Shown here: in pieces, positions 36,736-45,537 of the stretch
How the letters are laid out: each line of letters begins with the position of its first letter
How positions within the stretch are numbered: the stretch's first letter is position 1
DNA from: Spirosoma aerolatum
GTDB lineage: Bacteria; Bacteroidota; Bacteroidia; Cytophagales; Spirosomataceae
Direction of reading: 5' to 3'
Assembly: GCF_002056795.1 (NCBI RefSeq)
Contig: NZ_CP020104.1
Location: forward strand, 6,023,501-6,087,500
DNA length: 64,000 nucleotides
Notes under the pieces: model-generated
Seen by the model: only the letters and a program-made list of their open reading frames with translations
What the model was told of the DNA's origin: nothing
Database searches by the model: none
Made by a program: the position numbers and the translations under genes

Positions 36736-39564
36736 ATGGAACGCTGTACTGTTCATTTTCTTCGATCCACCTGCCTGGTCGCTCTGCTGCTAGCCCTGTG
36801 TTTAGTATCTGCCCAGGCTCAAACCAAAGGGGTTATCCGGGGTAAAATTGTGGATGAGCTGGGGGGCGCATTACCGGGCGCATCCGTACGCATCAAAGGC
36901 ACTACACAAGGTACCGTCACTAACCTGACCGGCGATTATACCCTTAGCGACATTACCCCCGGCACCATCAATCTGGAAGTATTTTACATGGGGTTTCAAC
37001 CGTACGACCAACCCGTTTCGGTCACTACGGGCGAAACAACCGTGCATAACATTACGCTGGCCAGCACCACAACGATGCTGAAAGGGGTGACCGTTACGGG
37101 CATTATGGAAGGCCAGCAAAAGGCGCTGAATCAGCAACGGAATGCCGACAACTTCAAGCAGATCGTGTCGGCCGACCTGATGGGCCGTTTCCCCGACCTG
37201 AACGTGGCCGAATCCCTGCAGCGACTCCCCGGCGTAACCATTGGCCGGGAGCAGAACGAAGGGTCGACGGTACAGCTACGCGGTACACCAGGCAACTACA
37301 CAAACATCAACATGAACGGCGAACAGATTATGGGCACTCAGGAACAGGGGCAGCGAAATGCCCAGCTGGACCTGATTCCGGCCAACGTACTGTCGTCGAT
37401 GGAAGTGGTGAAGACCCTGACGCCCGACCTGGATGGGGATGCCATTGCTGGAGCAATCAACATGAAAACCCCAACGGCCGTTAGCCTGAAACCCCGGATT
37501 TCGATCGACCTGGCGGCTGGCTATAACAAGTTACGCGACAAAGCGAATGGTATCGCAAACCTGAGCTACAACCAGCGTTTTTTCCAGACCGACAAAAGCC
37601 CGAACGGCAAACTGGGGCTGGCTCTGTACGGGAGCTACTACCGCACCAACAACGGCTACGATGAGATCAATGCACAGGTATGGCAGGCCAAGGATTTCAA
37701 TGACGGGCAGGGCTCGATTCTGTTCCCGACCGACATCCGTATTGTTCATCTGAACAACCTCCGAACCCGCAAAGGCCTCACCGCAACGATCGACTACAGC
37801 TTCAATCCAACGGCTTCGCTTGTTTTCAACGCGACCTATACCAATCTGGATAACGACGCGGACCGCTATCGGAAACGAACGCGGATGCAGACAGCCAATA
37901 CCACCCGGACAGCCGATGGTGTCTACACAACAACACGGGGTCGTGGCTACAACGAGTACCTGAACCGAAGCATCGACAACGGTAACGTCAACATGAGTCT
38001 GGAAGGTGAAAAGCAGTTTAGCCGACTCAAACTGGACGGGGGCCTGTTCTATACGAAGTCGTTGCTCGAACAAACGGCCAACTCGTACAACTACATCACC
38101 GGAAACGTACCGCTGACGATTTCGCAAATAGCCGGGGATTATATTCAGGCGACAGGGTCGACGGATGCCAAAAACAATGCCTCGCTCTACACCTATAACA
38201 CCTACGAAGCGAACAACTACAACAGCGAAGGCACCAACTTCGTAGCCCGCCTGAACGGCACGTACAACTACAAGATCGGTGCGAACGATGCGTATGTTAA
38301 GGCGGGTTTCAAGCTGAAACGAATGCACAACAAACGGTATCGCCCCAGCTATAGTACGGCTACCTACAATGGCCCGGCGGCTGCGGGTAATCTGACCAAC
38401 TTCCTGGGCGAAGCCGAACTGGATGATCAATTGCTGGATGGCAACCTGACCTTTGGCCGGGCCGTCAATGGCGATGCGACCATTGCTTTCCTGAACAACA
38501 ATCCTACCTATTTCCCGGCCAATGCGCTGGGCAACCAGGTAGCCGTCGACACCTATTTTTACGATGCTGAAGAGAACGTTACGTCGGGTTATGTTATGAA
38601 CCGGATTCAGTTCAGAAAGGTCATGCTGCTGGCCGGGCTACGGGTCGAACGAACCGGGGTAGACTACAATGCCCGACTGGTGAATCAGGATGCCAATGGC
38701 AATCTGACCTCATCGGTGCCGACCAATGCCGTCTACAGCTATACGAAGTTCCTACCCAACGTACAGACTAAATTCGATCTGGCACCCAACACCATCGCGC
38801 GGGCAGCCCTATCATTCGGCTATTCCCGTCCAAACTTCAACGAACTGGTTCCGAGCCGTGTAGTGAGTATTTTGAACGCTACCCTCACCGACGGCAACCC
38901 GGACCTGAAACCAGCCGGAACTACGAACTACGACGTTTCTATTGAACATTACCTCAAGAACCTCGGTATCCTTTCGGTAGGCGGCTTTTACAAGCATATC
39001 ACCAATTTCCAGTACAATAGCGTGGTTACCCTAACAGGTACGGAGTTTCCGGGGGCTGACAATTACCTCAACTACCAGTACTTCAAAACCTATAACGGTG
39101 ATGTAGCTACGGTATATGGGCTCGAAGTAAACGCCCAGACGAACCTGACGTTCCTGCCGGGCTTTCTGAAAGGGTTTTCGCTGTATGCCAACTACACGTA
39201 CGTGTACTCGAAAGCTGATGCGCAGTTGCGCAAAGGACTTCGGTTGCCGGGTCAGGCCGACCATACCGCCAACGGCTCCCTGTCGTACACCTACAAAGGA
39301 TTTACTATACAGGGCAACGTCAACTACAATGGTGCCTATACCGTCTTGCTCGGGGTTAACGACGCCAACGATGTGATCCGGGCCGAACGGGTTCAGCTGG
39401 ACGCCAATGCCTCCTACCGGATTACTAAAAACCTTACGATTTATGCCGAAGGGACCAACCTGCTGAATGCTCCACAAACAGACTACCTGGGCATCCGCTC
39501 TCGTCTATACACCAAGCAATTCTACGATTATACCGGTCGGGCCGGACTCAAATATCGCTTTTAA
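36736..39564 (+). CDS. TonB-dependent receptor, non-SusC type
   Basis: A 942-residue outer-membrane receptor. A signal peptide (to A-Q-A) is followed by a carboxypeptidase-regulatory-like domain (about 33-115), a plug domain (about 135-245, with S-L-Q-R-L-P-G-V-T-I-G-R and V-E-V-V-K-T-type end S-M-E-V-V-K-T-L-T-P-D-L-D-G-D) and a barrel ending in G-L-K-Y-R-F. The plug resembles the Xanthomonas/Caulobacter carbohydrate-receptor group, and no SusD gene follows. It would import oligosaccharides released by surface enzymes, driven by TonB. It lies 49 bp after the six-hairpin protein. Confidence 0.9.
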   Translation: MERCTVHFLRSTCLVALLLALCLVSAQAQTKGVIRGKIVDELGGALPGASVRIKGTTQGTVTNLTGDYTLSDITPGTINLEVFYMGFQPYDQPVSVTTGETTVHNITLASTTTMLKGVTVTGIMEGQQKALNQQRNADNFKQIVSADLMGRFPDLNVAESLQRLPGVTIGREQNEGSTVQLRGTPGNYTNINMNGEQIMGTQEQGQRNAQLDLIPANVLSSMEVVKTLTPDLDGDAIAGAINMKTPTAVSLKPRISIDLAAGYNKLRDKANGIANLSYNQRFFQTDKSPNGKLGLALYGSYYRTNNGYDEINAQVWQAKDFNDGQGSILFPTDIRIVHLNNLRTRKGLTATIDYSFNPTASLVFNATYTNLDNDADRYRKRTRMQTANTTRTADGVYTTTRGRGYNEYLNRSIDNGNVNMSLEGEKQFSRLKLDGGLFYTKSLLEQTANSYNYITGNVPLTISQIAGDYIQATGSTDAKNNASLYTYNTYEANNYNSEGTNFVARLNGTYNYKIGANDAYVKAGFKLKRMHNKRYRPSYSTATYNGPAAAGNLTNFLGEAELDDQLLDGNLTFGRAVNGDATIAFLNNNPTYFPANALGNQVAVDTYFYDAEENVTSGYVMNRIQFRKVMLLAGLRVERTGVDYNARLVNQDANGNLTSSVPTNAVYSYTKFLPNVQTKFDLAPNTIARAALSFGYSRPNFNELVPSRVVSILNATLTDGNPDLKPAGTTNYDVSIEHYLKNLGILSVGGFYKHITNFQYNSVVTLTGTEFPGADNYLNYQYFKTYNGDVATVYGLEVNAQTNLTFLPGFLKGFSLYANYTYVYSKADAQLRKGLRLPGQADHTANGSLSYTYKGFTIQGNVNYNGAYTVLLGVNDANDVIRAERVQLDANASYRITKNLTIYAEGTNLLNAPQTDYLGIRSRLYTKQFYDYTGRAGLKYRF

Positions 39565-39619
39565 CAACCTGGGGGCCGGATAGTCAAACAGCCCGGCCCT
39601 TTTCTTTTCGTTTTTTATA

Positions 39620-40396
39620 ATGGACCAATTTACTGTAGACCAGCTTACGGTCGCTGTTTATCCTACTCGCCAGCAAATGGGCCAGGCAGCCGCCAACGAT
39701 GCCAGTGCCTGCATCCGTCAACTGCTTACAGAGCAGGATGAAGTAAACATCATCTTTGCGGCTGCGGCCTCCCAGAACGAATTTCTGACGGCTCTCGTGG
39801 CGGCTCCTCAGATCGACTGGACCCGAATCAATGCATTTCATATGGACGAATACACGGGTCTGCCCAAAGATCACCCGCAACGGTTCGGCAATTTTCTCCA
39901 TGAAAAGATATTCGGCAGGGTTCCGTTCAAACAGGTATTTTATCTGAACGAAAACAGTACCGACGATCAGGACGAATGCGCCCGATACAGTGCTCTGCTG
40001 GAAGCCCACAGGACGGATATCACCTGTATGGGTATTGGTGAAAACACACACCTGGCCTTCAACGACCCACATGTAGCGAACTTCAACGACCCGTATCTGG
40101 TCAAAATTATCGACCTCGACGAACCGTGTAAACAGCAGCAGGTCAACGACGGCTGTTTCCCATCCGTTAGCGAAGTGCCGCCCATAGCCTATACACTCAC
40201 CATACCCGCTCTGCTTCGGGCGCGGTATATTTTCTGCATGGTACCCGGAGCGAACAAAGCCGCTGCTGTTAAACATACCCTAGTGGAAGCCATTACCGAA
40301 AAATACCCATCCACCTCACTACGCACGCATCCTAACGCCAAGTTATACATAGATGAAGATAGCGCTGCACTGATCGGAAAGGGCATAAACGCCTAA
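39620..40396 (+). CDS. Glucosamine-6-phosphate deaminase-like protein
   Basis: A 258-residue cytoplasmic member of the NagB/6-phosphogluconolactonase fold. The substrate motif M75-D-E-Y-T-G-L and the ring-opening loop G-I-G-E-N-T-H-L-A-F-N-D-P (from G138) are clear. NagB turns glucosamine 6-phosphate into fructose 6-phosphate and ammonia. By alignment to the well-known E. coli loop, the catalytic base Asp141 is Asn here and Glu148 is Asp, while the histidine is kept; similar variants occur in NagB-like paralogues. Last gene of the sugar locus, it ties the pathway to amino sugars. Confidence 0.82.
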   Translation: MDQFTVDQLTVAVYPTRQQMGQAAANDASACIRQLLTEQDEVNIIFAAAASQNEFLTALVAAPQIDWTRINAFHMDEYTGLPKDHPQRFGNFLHEKIFGRVPFKQVFYLNENSTDDQDECARYSALLEAHRTDITCMGIGENTHLAFNDPHVANFNDPYLVKIIDLDEPCKQQQVNDGCFPSVSEVPPIAYTLTIPALLRARYIFCMVPGANKAAAVKHTLVEAITEKYPSTSLRTHPNAKLYIDEDSAALIGKGINA

Positions 40397-40420
40397 TCAG
40401 AGCCCGGTTACTGCCTCCCT

Positions 40421-40484
40421 AAACGGGTCTTGATAGTAGGTTGTCAATTTTAACACATTGACAACCTACTATCAAGACCCGTTT
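40421..40484 (+). terminator. 27-bp perfect hairpin ending the sugar locus
   Basis: Arms 40421-40447 and 40458-40484 pair perfectly around a 10-nt loop, and the plus strand runs into GTTTTTC. It lies 25 bp after the deaminase stop, so it works as a terminator, though the stem is far longer than needed. The following 264 bp up to the SDR gene show no gene. Confidence 0.8.
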
Positions 40485-40748
40485 TTCGCTACGGCCTTTG
40501 CTCAGCCCTTCCGATTTACTAAGCTCTTGGATGAAAACCCGAATTGGAGAGACATAAACGGCAAATCAGAAAATAAGCGATTGAGCGTTAAAACCGGCAA
40601 ACACTTCGCTTAAACAAGCTGTTGAACCGTTTCAAAATCCGCCAAATCGAACTGTTCTTTGCACGTTCGTCCACTACACAGGCAACGTGTGCGACATTAC
40701 AGGCAAATGAATTAACCACCAGGATCAATAAAAACAGTAAGCCGTTTA

Positions 40749-41438
40749 ATGAAAAACTATTTAGTTGTTGGCCATAGCTCTGGCATAGGGAAAGCTCTTT
40801 CTAAAAAATTGGCCGAAAGCAACCAGGTAATAGGCACGTATTACAAAAACGAGGTTTTATCTTCTCAAAACGTCTCTTCTCATTACTTAAACGTAATGGA
40901 CGACCAGTTAGACTTTAGCTTTCTGCCCGAGACATTGGATGGATTAGCCTATTGCCCTGGGGCCATCCAGTTGAAACCTTTTGCACGGCTAAAAGAAGAT
41001 GACTTTATTGCTGATTTCAAATTACAGGTGTCAGGAGCCATTAAAGTCATTCAGCACTGTTTGCCAGCCTTGAAAAAAGCTGAAAGCAGCAGTATCGTAT
41101 TGTTCAGTACCGTAGCTGTAAAAATGGGCTTTAATTTTCACAGCCTTGTGAGTACGAGCAAAGGCGCTATTGAAGGATTAACCAGAGCACTGGCAGCCGA
41201 ACTCGCCCCAGCCATAAAAGTCAATTGCATTGCGCCATCCATCACCAATACACCTTTGGCAGGCAGCCTTTTAAATACCCAGGAAAAAATCGACGCCAAT
41301 GCCCAAAGACACCCTCTGAAAAAAATAGGCACGCCTGAAGATATTGCCTCTATGGCAGCCTATTTATTGAGCGATGAAAACACCTGGATTACCGGGCAGA
41401 TTTTTTCTGTTGATGGTGGAATAAGCAGTGTTCGATAA
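40749..41438 (+). CDS. SDR-family protein with altered active site
   Basis: A 229-residue short-chain dehydrogenase/reductase-type protein. The nucleotide-binding turn is G-H-S-S-G-I-G near the N-terminus, and the C-terminal segment (I-T-G-Q-I-F-S-V-D-G-G) is standard. The catalytic Tyr-x-x-x-Lys is V134-S-T-S-K138, so the tyrosine is missing. It is the first gene of a compact three-gene unit with an FAD-binding photolyase-like protein (21 bp on) and a DUF2256 protein. This points to a light or repair-linked role, perhaps structural or with unusual chemistry. Confidence 0.87.
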   Translation: MKNYLVVGHSSGIGKALSKKLAESNQVIGTYYKNEVLSSQNVSSHYLNVMDDQLDFSFLPETLDGLAYCPGAIQLKPFARLKEDDFIADFKLQVSGAIKVIQHCLPALKKAESSSIVLFSTVAVKMGFNFHSLVSTSKGAIEGLTRALAAELAPAIKVNCIAPSITNTPLAGSLLNTQEKIDANAQRHPLKKIGTPEDIASMAAYLLSDENTWITGQIFSVDGGISSVR

Positions 41439-41459
41439 CGCCATTTTTTCAATTCGGGG

Positions 41460-42560
41460 ATGTTTACGACTGTATACCGTGAGATTTTAGATTCGATTGA
41501 CCAGATAGACCCCATACGATATGGCCAGACACGGAACTATGTGGATGGCGCTGTCACGAAGCTATCGCCCTATGTTTCCAGAGGAGTAATCAGTACCCGA
41601 CAGATCGCCCAACGCGTTCTTAACAAAGGGTTTACACCTGATCAAATAAGCCCATTTTTAAAAGAACTGGCCTGGAGAGACTATTTTCAGCAGGTCTGGA
41701 TCGCCCAGATTGATGCCATTGATCATGACCTTAAGCAGCCACAGGAAAACGTAGAACACCACCAGATACCCTCTGCCATTCTCAAGGCCAATACGACTAT
41801 AGAAGCCATTGATACAGGCATCAGGGACTTGTATGATACGGGCTATATGCACAACCATTGCCGAATGTATGTGGCCAGTATTGCCTGCAACATCGCCCGA
41901 AGTCATTGGAAAAATCCGGCCCAATGGATGTATTACTATTTACTGGATGCCGACTGGGCAAGCAACGCGCTTAGCTGGCAATGGGTAGCTGGCAGCAACA
42001 GCAATAAAAAATATTTTGCCAACCAGGAAAATATCAACCGCTACTGCTATACGAATCAGGAAAAAACGTTTTTAAGTAAACGGTATGAAGAATTCCCATT
42101 AGACAACATACCAGCTGAATTAACAACAACTGAATCATTTGCTCTACAGACTAATTTACCTATTACCGAACCACCTGTTATCGATGATACATTACCGATT
42201 TATGTTTATAACTTTTACAATTTAGATCCCGCCTGGGATGCACATGTAAAAGCCAATCGAATTTTACTACTCGAACCCAGCTTCTTTAAAAAATATCCTG
42301 TCTGTGATAAGACAATAAGTTTTCTCACAGACTTATCGAAAAACATCGATGTTATACAAATCGTAGTGGCTGAATTTGATGAACTATTTGCAAATCGGTC
42401 AACACCAATCCATTACAAAGAGCACCCAACAACACGACATTACAAAGGTATCCAGCATGAGCGGGACTGGTTATCACCCGTTGTTCGTGGGTATTTCCCG
42501 TCGTTCTTTGGTTATTGGAAAAAGCTGGAGGGGCAATTGCCTATGTTACTGGAAGTATAG
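41460..42560 (+). CDS. Cryptochrome/photolyase-like FAD-binding protein, unusual domain order
   Basis: A 366-residue protein. Residues about 1-215 match the FAD-binding helical domain of photolyases: F-L-K-E-L-A-W-R-D-Y-F-Q-Q-V-W, T-G-Y-M-H-N-H-C-R-M-Y-V-A-S, D-A-D-W-A-S-N-A-L-S-W-Q-W-V-A-G. The usual N-terminal antenna domain of about 200 residues is absent. Instead a C-terminal region (about 245-366) looks like part of an alpha/beta domain (YVYNF, NRILLLEPSFFKKYP, IQIVVAEFDEL). Whether it repairs DNA or senses light cannot be told. It is followed by a DUF2256 gene, a family often found beside photolyases. Confidence 0.85.
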   Translation: MFTTVYREILDSIDQIDPIRYGQTRNYVDGAVTKLSPYVSRGVISTRQIAQRVLNKGFTPDQISPFLKELAWRDYFQQVWIAQIDAIDHDLKQPQENVEHHQIPSAILKANTTIEAIDTGIRDLYDTGYMHNHCRMYVASIACNIARSHWKNPAQWMYYYLLDADWASNALSWQWVAGSNSNKKYFANQENINRYCYTNQEKTFLSKRYEEFPLDNIPAELTTTESFALQTNLPITEPPVIDDTLPIYVYNFYNLDPAWDAHVKANRILLLEPSFFKKYPVCDKTISFLTDLSKNIDVIQIVVAEFDELFANRSTPIHYKEHPTTRHYKGIQHERDWLSPVVRGYFPSFFGYWKKLEGQLPMLLEV

Positions 42561-42603
42561 GCTCTTTTTACAAACAGATCATTCATGAATAGCCGTCGCC
42601 ATC

Positions 42604-42750
42604 ATGAAAAATACAAAGAAAGACAACTTACCGTACAAAGTCTGTATTGTCTGCAACCGACCGTTTTCCTGGCGTAAAAAGTGGGAAAAAGTCTGGGACG
42701 ACGTTAAATATTGTAGTGATAAATGCCGAATGAATAAAGGTAAGAGCTGA
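42604..42750 (+). CDS. DUF2256 small zinc-ribbon-like protein
   Basis: A 48-residue protein, 43 bp after the FAD protein. It carries the full signature of the family: L-P-Y-K-V-C14-I-V-C17[11 protein letters not shown], then Y-C37-S-D-K-C41-R. The four cysteines (C14, C17, C37, C41) should bind one zinc. DUF2256 proteins are commonly encoded beside cryptochrome/photolyase genes; the role is unknown. Confidence 0.9.
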   Translation: MKNTKKDNLPYKVCIVCNRPFSWRKKWEKVWDDVKYCSDKCRMNKGKS

Positions 42751-42764
42751 ATAGGCAGTACCTT

Positions 42765-42796
42765 AGAGGTTGCCTCCACTAACGCCCACAACCTCT
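42765..42796 (+). terminator. Possible terminator after DUF2256 gene
   Basis: An 8-bp stem (AGAGGTTG at 42765-42772 with its complement at 42789-42796) 14 bp after the stop, extendable by CCTTA/TAAGG with a bulge. There is no strong U run, so termination may be partial. Confidence 0.4.
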
Positions 42797-42917
42797 CATA
42801 AGGCCCATTTTATGGGTGAATTCGTATAATAACCCAATAATGTGCAATAATCGCATGCACATTAGCGTCTGAAAAGCGACCTCCTCTATGATAAATACAA
42901 TATTTACCAACTCATAC

Positions 42918-42948
42918 TTGCTTTTCTAATAAATCTTTCTTACTTTTG
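42918..42948 (+). promoter_or_regulatory. Promoter of the DEAD-box helicase gene
   Basis: TACTTTTG at 42941-42948 matches the TAnnTTTG -7 box of Bacteroidota, with a TTG 20 bp upstream (42918-42920) as a -33 element. Start of transcription would be near 42955, giving a leader of about 345 nt. Confidence 0.6.
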
Positions 42949-42954
42949 CACCAG

Positions 42955-43298
42955 ATTTTCTAAAGCGACATCCGTCGCGTCTCTGTTTCTCTCCTTTTTA
43001 ACACGCTGAGTTAGGTCTGACAGAGCTTATGTACGGATGTACAGGATGGGTTTCTGGGTGGACGCTTCATTGAGTGAAGTTTTTGCGCGTGGGCTAATCG
43101 TTGAATCGGTCATAATCAGTACGTCGTGCGTCGGCACACTGGTTTGTTGTCATCTCCCCTTTGAAGAGGTTAGGGGATAGTTGGGGGCCTTTGTTGGGTC
43201 GTTGGGCAGCTTCGTTGGGCAATTCTCGCAGTATCGCGTCGTTCACCGGCATACACTCGTCTTCGCTTGGAGAGTTTTAACTCTTATATTCCAGGTTA
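42955..43298 (+). ncRNA. Long 5' leader of the DEAD-box helicase mRNA
   Basis: About 345 nt between the candidate promoter and the helicase start without a credible gene. It contains several short complementary stretches (GCGACATCCGTCGC at its start, CTTCATTGAGTGAAG, and GTTGGG repeats near 43200). Cold-shock helicase mRNAs in other bacteria have long regulatory leaders, so a structured control region is likely; no known riboswitch class was recognised. Confidence 0.45.
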
Positions 43299-45446
43299 AT
43301 GAAAACGAAAACATCTAAATCCGCTGATCAGGCCGATCTGCTGGACATTGAAAAAATTGCTACCGAACTGGCAGCACAGGCCGAACCCAAAAAAGTAAAG
43401 TCTACCAAAAAGAAAGTAACTCCAGAAGACGAGTTGATCCTTGATACCGCCATCGAAACCGTAGCGGAAGGAGTGGCCGACAAAGTAATCATTGTAGCTG
43501 ACGAACCCACTACGCCTGCCACCGAAGCCCCAAAAGCAACTGCTGAAACTACGCCTAAAGCTGATCCTAACCAGATTTTATTCTCTAGTTTAGACATTTC
43601 TGAGGAAATTCTTCAGGCCGTTACCGACATGGGCTTTGTGAGTCCATCGCCCATTCAGGCCGAAGCTATTCCGCCGATTCTGGCTGGCCGTGATGTGATT
43701 GGTCAGGCGCAGACAGGGACAGGTAAAACAGCCGCGTTCGGTATCCCAGCCCTCGAACTAATTGATGTTCAGGACCGTTCGGTTCAAACGTTGATCCTCT
43801 GCCCCACCCGCGAACTGGCTCTACAGGTAGCCGACGAAATTCGGAAACTGGCCAAATACAAGCGAGGTGTCCGTATAGAAGCCATCTATGGAGGTGATTC
43901 CATCGAACGCCAGATTCGCTCCCTCAAGAGTGGTGTCCATATCGTAATTGGTACACCCGGCCGGGTGATGGACCACATGGAGCGCAACACGCTGAAGCTC
44001 GACAACGTCAAGATGATGATTCTCGACGAGGCCGACGAAATGCTGGACATGGGCTTCCGTGAAGATATTGAAAGCATTCTGGACGACATGCCCGAAGAAC
44101 GGCAAACGATTCTGTTCTCGGCTACCATGTCGAAACCTATTATGCAGATCACCCAGAAATTTTTGCAGGACCCCGTTCTGGTGAAAGTGGTCAAGAAAGA
44201 GTTGACCAACACCAACATTGAACAGGTTTATTTCGAGGTGAAGCCCAAAGCAAAAGTAGAAGTGATGTGTCGCCTGATTGACACGTACGACCTGAAACTG
44301 CTGCTGGTATTCTGTAACACCAAACGCAAAGTGGACGAAATCGTTGAAGACCTGCAAATCCGTGGCTATCAGGCTGAAGGGCTTCACGGCGATCTGCGGC
44401 AGGCACAACGGAACAACGTTATGAGTAAATTCCGGGCGGGTACAACCAGCATTCTGGTGGCTACCGACGTAGCGGCTCGCGGTATCGACGTCGACGATGT
44501 GGATGCGGTGATCAACTTCGATATTCCGCTCGATGAAGAATATTACGTACACCGGATTGGCCGGACGGGTCGGGCAGGCAAATCGGGCCGGGCGTTTTCG
44601 CTGGTCGGCCGCGACGAAAAATTCCGGTTCCGCGAAATCCAGAACTATACCAAAGTTCGGGTCGAAAAAGGGGTTATCCCATCTTTTGAAGATATTGTGG
44701 GCATTCGGAAAGCCCGTTTCATCGAGCAGCTTCAGCAGACTATTGCCGAAAGCAACGACCTCAATCTATACGATGACCTGCTGACTCAATTACACCACGC
44801 TGGTTTCACAACCGAGCAAATCGTGGGTGCTCTGGTAAAACGCAGCATGGGTATCGAGAAAAACGAATTTGCCGACCAAAACCTGGGCCTTGAGGATGAC
44901 CGTCGTCGGGATCGCTTCGGCGATCGTGATAAGGGTGGTCGTTTTGACCGGGACGACCGTCGTGGTGGCCGTTTTGGCGATCGTGATGACCGGGGCCGGG
45001 GCCGCTTCGGCGACCGTGAAGAGCGGGGCAACTCGCGCTTTGGCGACAGGGACCGCCGGGGTGATGGATCGGATCGGGGTGGTTTCGGAGATCGTCCACG
45101 CTTTGGCGATCGGGATCGTTCGTCTGGCCCACGTGATGGTGGTCGCGATAGCGGAGGTCGCAACGGATATTTTGATAAAGACGACAAACGCCAGCCACGT
45201 GAGCGGGAAGCCAATATGACCCGCCTGATGGTAACCATCGGCCGTCGGGATTATGTACGTCCGGGCGACATCGTCGGAGCTATCGCAGGCGAAGCCAATA
45301 TTCCGGGCAACAGCATCGGCAGCATCGACATCTTCGATAAATTTACGTATGTCGACGTACCGAAAGATGTAGCCAACCGGGTTGTGGATGCTATGGAAGG
45401 TAATACCATCAAAGGACGCCGGGTAAACATTGAAGTTGCCCGTTAA
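43299..45446 (+). CDS. DEAD-box ATP-dependent RNA helicase (DeaD/CsdA-like)
   Basis: A 715-residue cytoplasmic RNA helicase that unwinds structured RNA during ribosome assembly, mRNA decay and cold growth. A charged, Lys/Glu/Thr-rich extension (about 1-85) precedes the Q motif region and motifs A-Q-T-G-T-G-K-T (I), D-E-A-D (II), S-A-T (III) and H-R-I-G-R-T-G-R-A-G (VI). After the helicase core come a spacer helix region, an Arg/Gly/Asp-rich tract of F-G-D-R-type repeats (about 530-635) and a DbpA-type RNA-binding domain at the C-terminus (R-L-M-V-T-I-G-R-R-D-Y-V to I-E-V-A-R). Single-gene unit with its own leader and terminator. Confidence 0.95.
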   Translation: MKTKTSKSADQADLLDIEKIATELAAQAEPKKVKSTKKKVTPEDELILDTAIETVAEGVADKVIIVADEPTTPATEAPKATAETTPKADPNQILFSSLDISEEILQAVTDMGFVSPSPIQAEAIPPILAGRDVIGQAQTGTGKTAAFGIPALELIDVQDRSVQTLILCPTRELALQVADEIRKLAKYKRGVRIEAIYGGDSIERQIRSLKSGVHIVIGTPGRVMDHMERNTLKLDNVKMMILDEADEMLDMGFREDIESILDDMPEERQTILFSATMSKPIMQITQKFLQDPVLVKVVKKELTNTNIEQVYFEVKPKAKVEVMCRLIDTYDLKLLLVFCNTKRKVDEIVEDLQIRGYQAEGLHGDLRQAQRNNVMSKFRAGTTSILVATDVAARGIDVDDVDAVINFDIPLDEEYYVHRIGRTGRAGKSGRAFSLVGRDEKFRFREIQNYTKVRVEKGVIPSFEDIVGIRKARFIEQLQQTIAESNDLNLYDDLLTQLHHAGFTTEQIVGALVKRSMGIEKNEFADQNLGLEDDRRRDRFGDRDKGGRFDRDDRRGGRFGDRDDRGRGRFGDREERGNSRFGDRDRRGDGSDRGGFGDRPRFGDRDRSSGPRDGGRDSGGRNGYFDKDDKRQPREREANMTRLMVTIGRRDYVRPGDIVGAIAGEANIPGNSIGSIDIFDKFTYVDVPKDVANRVVDAMEGNTIKGRRVNIEVAR

Positions 45447-45466
45447 CCGTTGATTTTTGATCATAG

Positions 45467-45501
45467 AAACAGGCTGGGAGGTTCGACTTCCCAGCCTGTT
45501 T
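45467..45501 (+). terminator. Rho-independent terminator of the helicase gene
   Basis: A 13-bp perfect stem (45467-45479 with 45489-45501) followed by TTGTTTTG, 20 bp past the stop codon. Confidence 0.88.
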
Positions 45502-45537
45502 TGTTTTGGGGCTTACTCAGTTTTATAGATCACAAAA

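Noticed and set aside
37531..38430. A 299-codon frame on the minus strand inside the TonB-dependent receptor gene
   Set aside because: It mirrors the receptor gene, has no recognisable domain and a composition (many Val and Ile with scattered Gly/Arg) typical of antisense shadows.
43029..43073. A 14-codon Trp-containing frame in the helicase leader, as a possible regulatory peptide
   Set aside because: Too short to support, no ribosome-binding evidence, and no link between tryptophan and helicase control.
44786..45238. A long Ser/Arg/Pro-rich minus-strand frame under the helicase tail
   Set aside because: It is the antisense reading of the F-G-D-R repeat; the repeat keeps all frames open.
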